A stretch of DNA of 64,000 nucleotides from contig NZ_JACBYI010000038.1 of NCBI RefSeq assembly GCF_019352175.1, positions 1 through 64,000 of the forward strand. Reading direction: 5' to 3'. This document shows positions 60,243 through 64,000 of the stretch, in pieces (positions within the stretch are counted from its first letter, which is position 1; each line of letters starts with the position of its first letter). The DNA is from Paenibacillus sp. S150. GTDB lineage: Bacteria > Bacillota > Bacilli > Paenibacillales > Paenibacillaceae. Under the pieces are notes generated by a model that was not told the DNA's origin, did no database searches, and was given only the letters and a program-made list of their open reading frames with translations. A program made the position numbers and the translations under genes.

Positions 60243-60827
60243 ATGAGGAATAAAATTCTGGTGACAGCTACCGGATTGGTGGTTGTTATTGCAGTAGGGG
60301 CATACTTGTTAGCGGGAGGCACCGGCAAGAAAGAGTCCGGTGAAGCGGATACGCCAGGCACCGAAGCGGGTGCTCCAAGCGTTGAAATGGATACGCCAGG
60401 CATGAAACAATTGGTGCATGATTTCAGCAGCCGCAGCAAAAAAGCGGAGTCGGCTTCCATTTCGTCCACACAGCTTATCGTCAAAGACAATGCCCAGACA
60501 ACAACATACGCCCTGCCCACCGACGAATTTTTTGTCTCCATCGCACCATACGTCGATAAAACCCATCCTTGTGCAACCCATAGCCTGACCGGCTGCCAGG
60601 GCGAAATGGTAGAAGAGGAATTCAGCATCACGGTCAAAGACCCGGATGGCAAGCTGGTCATGGACAACGAAACCGTGAAATCCCAGCCTAACGGCTTCAT
60701 CGATCTGTGGCTGCCGCGGGACCAGACCTATCAGGTGACGATCGAGCAGGCCGGAAAAAAAGCGGAGTCCGAAATTTCCACGTTTGAAGCAAACGATACT
60801 TGCATTACGACTATGCAATTGGGATAA
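60243..60827 (+). CDS. cueP: CueP-type copper-binding envelope protein
   Basis: A 194-residue protein with one N-terminal hydrophobic segment (about residues 4-24) acting as membrane anchor or uncleaved signal, a short G/E/T-rich linker and a CueP domain. The family signature is clear: FVSIAPYVDKTHPC, TGCQGEM and, at the end, DTCITT, giving three conserved cysteines, with GFIDLWLPRDQTYQVTI between them. In Salmonella CueP is a periplasmic copper protein with a role in copper resistance; here it would sit outside the membrane. AGGAGG precedes the ATG by 9-10 bases. It stands alone between repeats and a terminator. Confidence 0.87.
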   Translation: MRNKILVTATGLVVVIAVGAYLLAGGTGKKESGEADTPGTEAGAPSVEMDTPGMKQLVHDFSSRSKKAESASISSTQLIVKDNAQTTTYALPTDEFFVSIAPYVDKTHPCATHSLTGCQGEMVEEEFSITVKDPDGKLVMDNETVKSQPNGFIDLWLPRDQTYQVTIEQAGKKAESEISTFEANDTCITTMQLG

Positions 60828-60885
60828 GAGACAATTATTAAGATCGTCTCAGCACCTGTCGGGTAATGCGAAAGATAACGGATAT

Positions 60886-60916
60886 GCCCCCGCCTCCACA
60901 ATTGAGCCGGGGGCTT
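60886..60916 (+). terminator. Terminator-like hairpin after cueP
   Basis: GCCCCCG (60886-60892) pairs with CGGGGGC (60908-60914) around a 15-base loop. Only a short T-containing tail (ttcatatt) follows. Confidence 0.5.
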
Positions 60917-61096
60917 CATATTATTGCAATTGTTAATGAGGATGAGTCTCTTAATCCGGCAGGCGTCCATAATCATGCCACTGACCATACATCTTATTTT
61001 CTTGGGTGTATGATATAAACTTCTCCAATCTGCGCTTGAATATTTGCGGCTGATTTCTATAGCTGCAGGAGATGTTTATGTGGACGGTATAAAGGT

Positions 61097-61126
61097 CCTT
61101 GAGATTTCTTTTCAAGGGCTTTTTTT
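61097..61126 (+). terminator. Terminator-like hairpin with T-run
   Basis: CCTTGA (61097-61102) pairs with TCAAGG (61112-61117), then gcTTTTTTT. No intact gene ends just before it, so it may mark a lost gene; the stretch 60917-61096 holds nothing recognisable. Confidence 0.65.
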
Positions 61127-61202
61127 CGTAAAAACACAGTTTTTTACTTATATCTACAAATTATTAATTTTCTGTTTGAGATGTGACCAAAGTAATGATG
61201 TG

Positions 61203-61229
61203 TTCGACAAAACATAGTTTTATTCGACA
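61203..61229 (+). promoter_or_regulatory. Two Spo0A boxes in direct repeat
   Basis: TTCGACA occurs at 61203-61209 and 61223-61229, perfect matches to the Spo0A box (complement TGTCGAA), exactly 20 bases apart, i.e. about two helical turns. They lie some 170 bases upstream of the start region of the decayed surface-protein gene. The arrangement in AT-rich non-coding sequence suggests a real site. The promoter they would act on is not clear. Confidence 0.6.
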
Positions 61230-61373
61230 AAATGCAACCATTCTAAAAAATAGGCGAGTGATTTATGATTGTTGAGGAGTTAATAGCGGACGAAATGAAA
61301 TCCGGTGATGAATATTTAAAGAACTGAAGTATCTTCCTGATTTTTGAATCAATAAATGAACGGAGAAGAAAGA

Positions 61374-62683
61374 ATGATTGAACGGTAATTTATATTCACT
61401 GGTAAAAAGCAATTACTGGCATGTTGTTTAGCGGTGTTTTAATCTTTTTACTGTTCGGGCCGTACAATTCGACTGCCTGGGCAGAGGAAACGAAACCTCC
61501 AGCTACATCATAGTGGATATGGAAGGAACCGCCCAAAAGCAGAAAATCTTTGTATATAACAGGGGCAGACTTGAAACGGGAATTTTGCAGGATAACTCTA
61601 TGATTCAATATACATACGATCCAAACGGGAATTTGCTCAAGCAAACGCAGGGGACTTCCACAGAGCCTTATGTGTTCAGCACTTCGGCAGTATCTTATGA
61701 CATTTACCTGAAGAATGTTCCGGACAGTGCCCGGGGAGTCAGTTTTCCAACTTGGACGGAATTATACGGTCAGGATGATATTGAATGGATCGTTGGTGAG
61801 AAGGTTGCCCCAGGCTTGTGGAGATGCACAGTGGTTCTCTCCAAGCATGGGGGAATCACAGGGATTTATAATACGCATATCTATGTTGATAGCGTTATGG
61901 TCCGCGGCTTAACTGCAGTTATCCAAATACAATCAAAGTTACTCCCCCTCAAACCGCATCGCTCGCCGAAGGCTTTTATGAAGTAAATGTAGAAGGCGTT
62001 GCCAGAACAGTGAGCGAGGTGCGCTTCCCGACATGGACCGAGAATAATGGAGAGGATGATTTGGTCAATCCTTGGATTATGGGCGAGAAAGTAAACGATA
62101 CAACCTGGAAGATTCGGGTACCATTTGCCGGACACAACTTCGAAACCGGAAATTATTTCACCCACATTCTATTCCTTTGATAAATATGAAAGCGGAATTG
62201 GAATCGGAGGCACGACGGTTGCGGTTAATGGAGGCACAGGAGGCTCCAAAGAGACGGATATGTCGGGCGTGTCCTATGATGTCTTCATTTATGGTGTAGA
62301 CCTGAAAGTTCAAAAAGTCCAATTCCCTACTTGGACAGCCTATAAAGATCAGGATGACATTGAGTGGATTGACGGCGTAAACCTTGGGAACGGAGTATGG
62401 AGAGCCGCGGTCGTTTACTCCAAACATAACTCGGAGCTTGGAAATTACATTACCTATATTTATGCCGATGGGAAGTATGAGGGGGCATGGGTCTTTAATG
62501 TGGTCGATTCACAGAAATTCACTTTTCCAACCGTCGCTTCCCTAAGCAGCGGGTTCTATGATATTACAGTGGAGGGAGTGCCTTCTAACGTGACAACCGT
62601 ACGATTTCCAACCTGGACGGAAAGAAACGGTCATGACGATCTGGAAGATCCTTGGATCGAGGGTGAGCGCCTGACCAGTACTA
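61374..62683 (+). pseudogene. Decayed secreted protein with YD and GBS-Bsp-like repeats, cut by an IS element
   Basis: Pieces of one coding sequence lie in changing frames. A signal-peptide-like part (KKQLLACCLAVF, then a shift to FLLFGPYNSTAWAEE) covers about 61400-61510 and ends at a stop. A piece at about 61513-61905 has the YD-repeat MIQYTYDPNGNLLKQTQG and a first GBS-Bsp-like unit (SFPTWTELYGQDDIEWI). The next frame, about 61960-62178, holds VRFPTWTENNGEDDL. The last, about 62165-62683, holds QFPTWTAYKDQDDIEWI and VRFPTWTERNGHDDL. The four FPTWT units show the original repeat structure of about 80 residues each. At least four frameshifts and the IS630-type insertion inside the last unit make it nonfunctional. 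The original was likely a large secreted or wall protein. Confidence 0.75.
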
Positions 62684-63814
62684 GTGCCCCATCAGACAAC
62701 CTTGATCTTGTTTTGTTCGCGTAGAATGGCAGCATGACGCTTGTTCTTGTTGCGCCAACGCAGATAAGCCTGAATAGCTGAGGCTAAATCCTTGTGTTGG
62801 CGAAAGTCGCTGCCCTCGAGAACGAATTTGCGGAGCGGCCCAAAGTGGCATTCGATTCGACTAAGCCAGGAAGCGGCGTGAAGATCAGTTCCACGTTATG
62901 GTCTTCCGCCCATGCTTTGACTTTGCTGTGGTGGTGAGGAGAGAAGTTGTCCAGGATGATATACAGACGTTCGGAACGCGGATACCGGCGACGCAGCACG
63001 TTGAAAAAACGCAAGATGTCCGCATGCTTCTTACTTTTTGAATAATGGCCATATAGTTGGTTCGTCTTTACATCCAGCGCAGCGAGCAGATGCTTCACGC
63101 CATGAGGCCGTGTATAGGTTGCGTGAAGCCGCTGGGGACGGCGCTGCTGAAACCAGCCTTTGCCGCGGTAAGGCTGAAGGGATAACGGCCCGAACTCGTC
63201 CATGCAGATCACCCACCCATCTTCCGGAGGGCTGTCATATAGGGCTTCGATTCGTTTTTTTACTCTCAAATTCGGGATCGGTGGATTCCTTCCACGTCTT
63301 GGTGTTCGGGTACGTGATTTTGGCTTCATCCAGAATGACACGTATGGTTTCAATGGAAATCGAAGGCACAATGTTCTTCTTCTCCGCCGCTTCCTTCAAC
63401 TTGGCCAGCGACCAATGCGTAAAGGGGTACCCCAGTACCTTGGGTGGAATTTGAGCAAGTTCGATAATGTCGGCTCGCTGCTCCTCGGTAAAGGTCGGCG
63501 GGCGACCGCCACCATAATTCGGTTTTAGCGAGACCATCCCTTCCGTGTTAAAGCGGTGGATCGTTTTTCGAATATGTTCACCTGAAATATGATACAGTCG
63601 ACTAATCTCCGGCACTTTCATCTTTTGGGCCGATGCCAAGATGAGAAGAGCGCGGCGAACTTCAACCGGATCTGCCCCTTTTCGTGCAATTCGTAGTAAG
63701 CGATTGCCTTCCTCATTGCTCAAGCCGCGTACAAATATAGTCATGCTTCTCACCCCAGAAAGTAGTTGTACCAATAATTACCCGATTTTACCAACTACGA
63801 TCTCGGATGGGTAC
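62684..63814 (-). mobile_element. IS630-family insertion sequence
   Basis: An element of about 1131 bp flanked by TA at both ends (62682-62683 and 63815-63816), the target duplication typical of the IS630/Tc1-mariner group. The ends share an imperfect inverted repeat: GTGCCCCATC on the left and, as complement, GTACCCATC on the right. It carries one transposase gene on the minus strand. It is inserted in the last FPTWT repeat of the decayed surface-protein gene. Confidence 0.8.
62692..63744 (-). pseudogene. IS630-type transposase with two frameshifts
   Basis: Read across two shifts the gene gives about 350 residues, the normal family size. The N-terminal helix-turn-helix half (start at 63744, GGGGTGA upstream) has VPEISRLYHISGEHIRKTI, and FTEEQRADIIELAQIPPKVL follows. 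The catalytic half has CMDEFGPLSL (first Asp), ILDNFSPHHHSK (second Asp) and, in the restored frame, SWLSRIECHFGPL (Glu). Shift one is at a run of seven T (63255-63261; AAAAAAA on the coding strand), shift two near 62875-62879 in front of the catalytic Glu. The first could be a slippage site, but the second removes the last catalytic residue, so the copy seems dead unless the sequence has errors. Confidence 0.8.
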
Positions 63815-63816
63815 TA

Positions 63817-64000
63817 GAGCTGGTTTGTTTAAAAATAAAAGCTTAAAAAATCAATAAGCTTATGGTGCCATAGCGATAGTTCATCTAAGGTCTCCTCACA
63901 AGAAAATTAGATATGGAATCTCCTGAATTTTAGAATGTAATTCCTTTCATGGTCAAGGAAAACAAGAAAGTTTTAATTTTATTAATAAATATAAGATGCT
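63817..64000. other. AT-rich end of the window without a recognisable gene
   Basis: The sequence right of the IS element is AT-rich and has no convincing open frame. It may hold the far part of the interrupted repeat protein gene, but no FPTWT-type unit is readable. Confidence 0.5.

Overview
The window looks like the chromosome of an endospore-forming, Gram-positive Paenibacillus-type bacterium. The support is a gerK-like germination operon, a lonB-lonA-engB block in the Bacillus order with a sigma-F-like promoter, an S-layer-homology protein, LplB/LplC/lipoprotein sugar transport with a YesM/YesN-type two-component pair, strong GGAGG-type ribosome binding sites, frequent TTG/GTG starts, and two TTCGACA (Spo0A-box) motifs. 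There are no rRNA or tRNA genes and no CRISPR array. Everything here is read by eye from one sequence; family names come from recognised motifs, not from searches.

Layout. (1) 0.5-4.6 kb, minus strand: germinant receptor operon gerKA-gerKC-small membrane protein-gerKB. (2) 4.7-10.7 kb, plus strand: lonB, a repeat-filled gap, lonA, engB. (3) 10.9-32.6 kb: surface-polysaccharide locus. It runs from a PHP-type tyrosine phosphatase, an S-layer protein, a Wzz-like adaptor and BY-kinase to a CapD-type dehydratase, two secreted or anchored unknowns, an initiating sugar transferase, then an obviously AT-rich cassette (about 20.5-29.9 kb) with an epimerase, four glycosyltransferases, Ugd, Wzy and Wzx, and finally rmlA, rmlB and a DUF218 protein at normal base composition. 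(4) 32.6-41.2 kb: accessory stretch with a FliB-like lysine N-methylase, two membrane acyltransferases, a nine-copy tandem hairpin array, a methyltransferase gene bracketed by inverted repeats, an Asp-box secreted protein with a structured leader, and a small unknown. (5) 41.2-59.4 kb: a (galacto)mannan-type utilisation locus. It has a LacI regulator with paired operators, a giant multi-domain glycosidase (GH26 plus a second clan-A-like domain), a GH130 phosphorylase, two ABC permeases and a binding lipoprotein, an FAD oxidoreductase and a response regulator/histidine kinase pair. It also carries two remnants, a GH94 C-terminus and a GH36 alpha-galactosidase N-terminus. (6) 60-64 kb: a CueP copper protein, two Spo0A boxes, a frameshifted YD/GBS-Bsp-repeat surface protein, and an IS630-type element inserted in it.

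Three families of dispersed non-coding repeats (called A, B and C here) fill nearly every large gap: A, a roughly 100-bp double hairpin; B, a roughly 200-bp imperfect palindrome; C, a roughly 115-bp unit.

How it works together. The polysaccharide locus has a complete Wzx/Wzy logic: initiation by the sugar transferase on a CapD-derived sugar, extension by four glycosyltransferases, flipping by Wzx, polymerisation by Wzy, and length control by the Wzz/BY-kinase/phosphatase module. The mannan locus has an extracellular hydrolase, oligosaccharide import (no ATPase gene, so a shared one is presumed) and intracellular phosphorolysis, with pieces lost by decay. The most unusual items are the remnants in the mannan operon, the tandem hairpin array, the inverted-repeat methyltransferase cassette, the double-hairpin repeat family and the Spo0A-box pair in front of a decayed gene. 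I found no clear new defence or mobile system.
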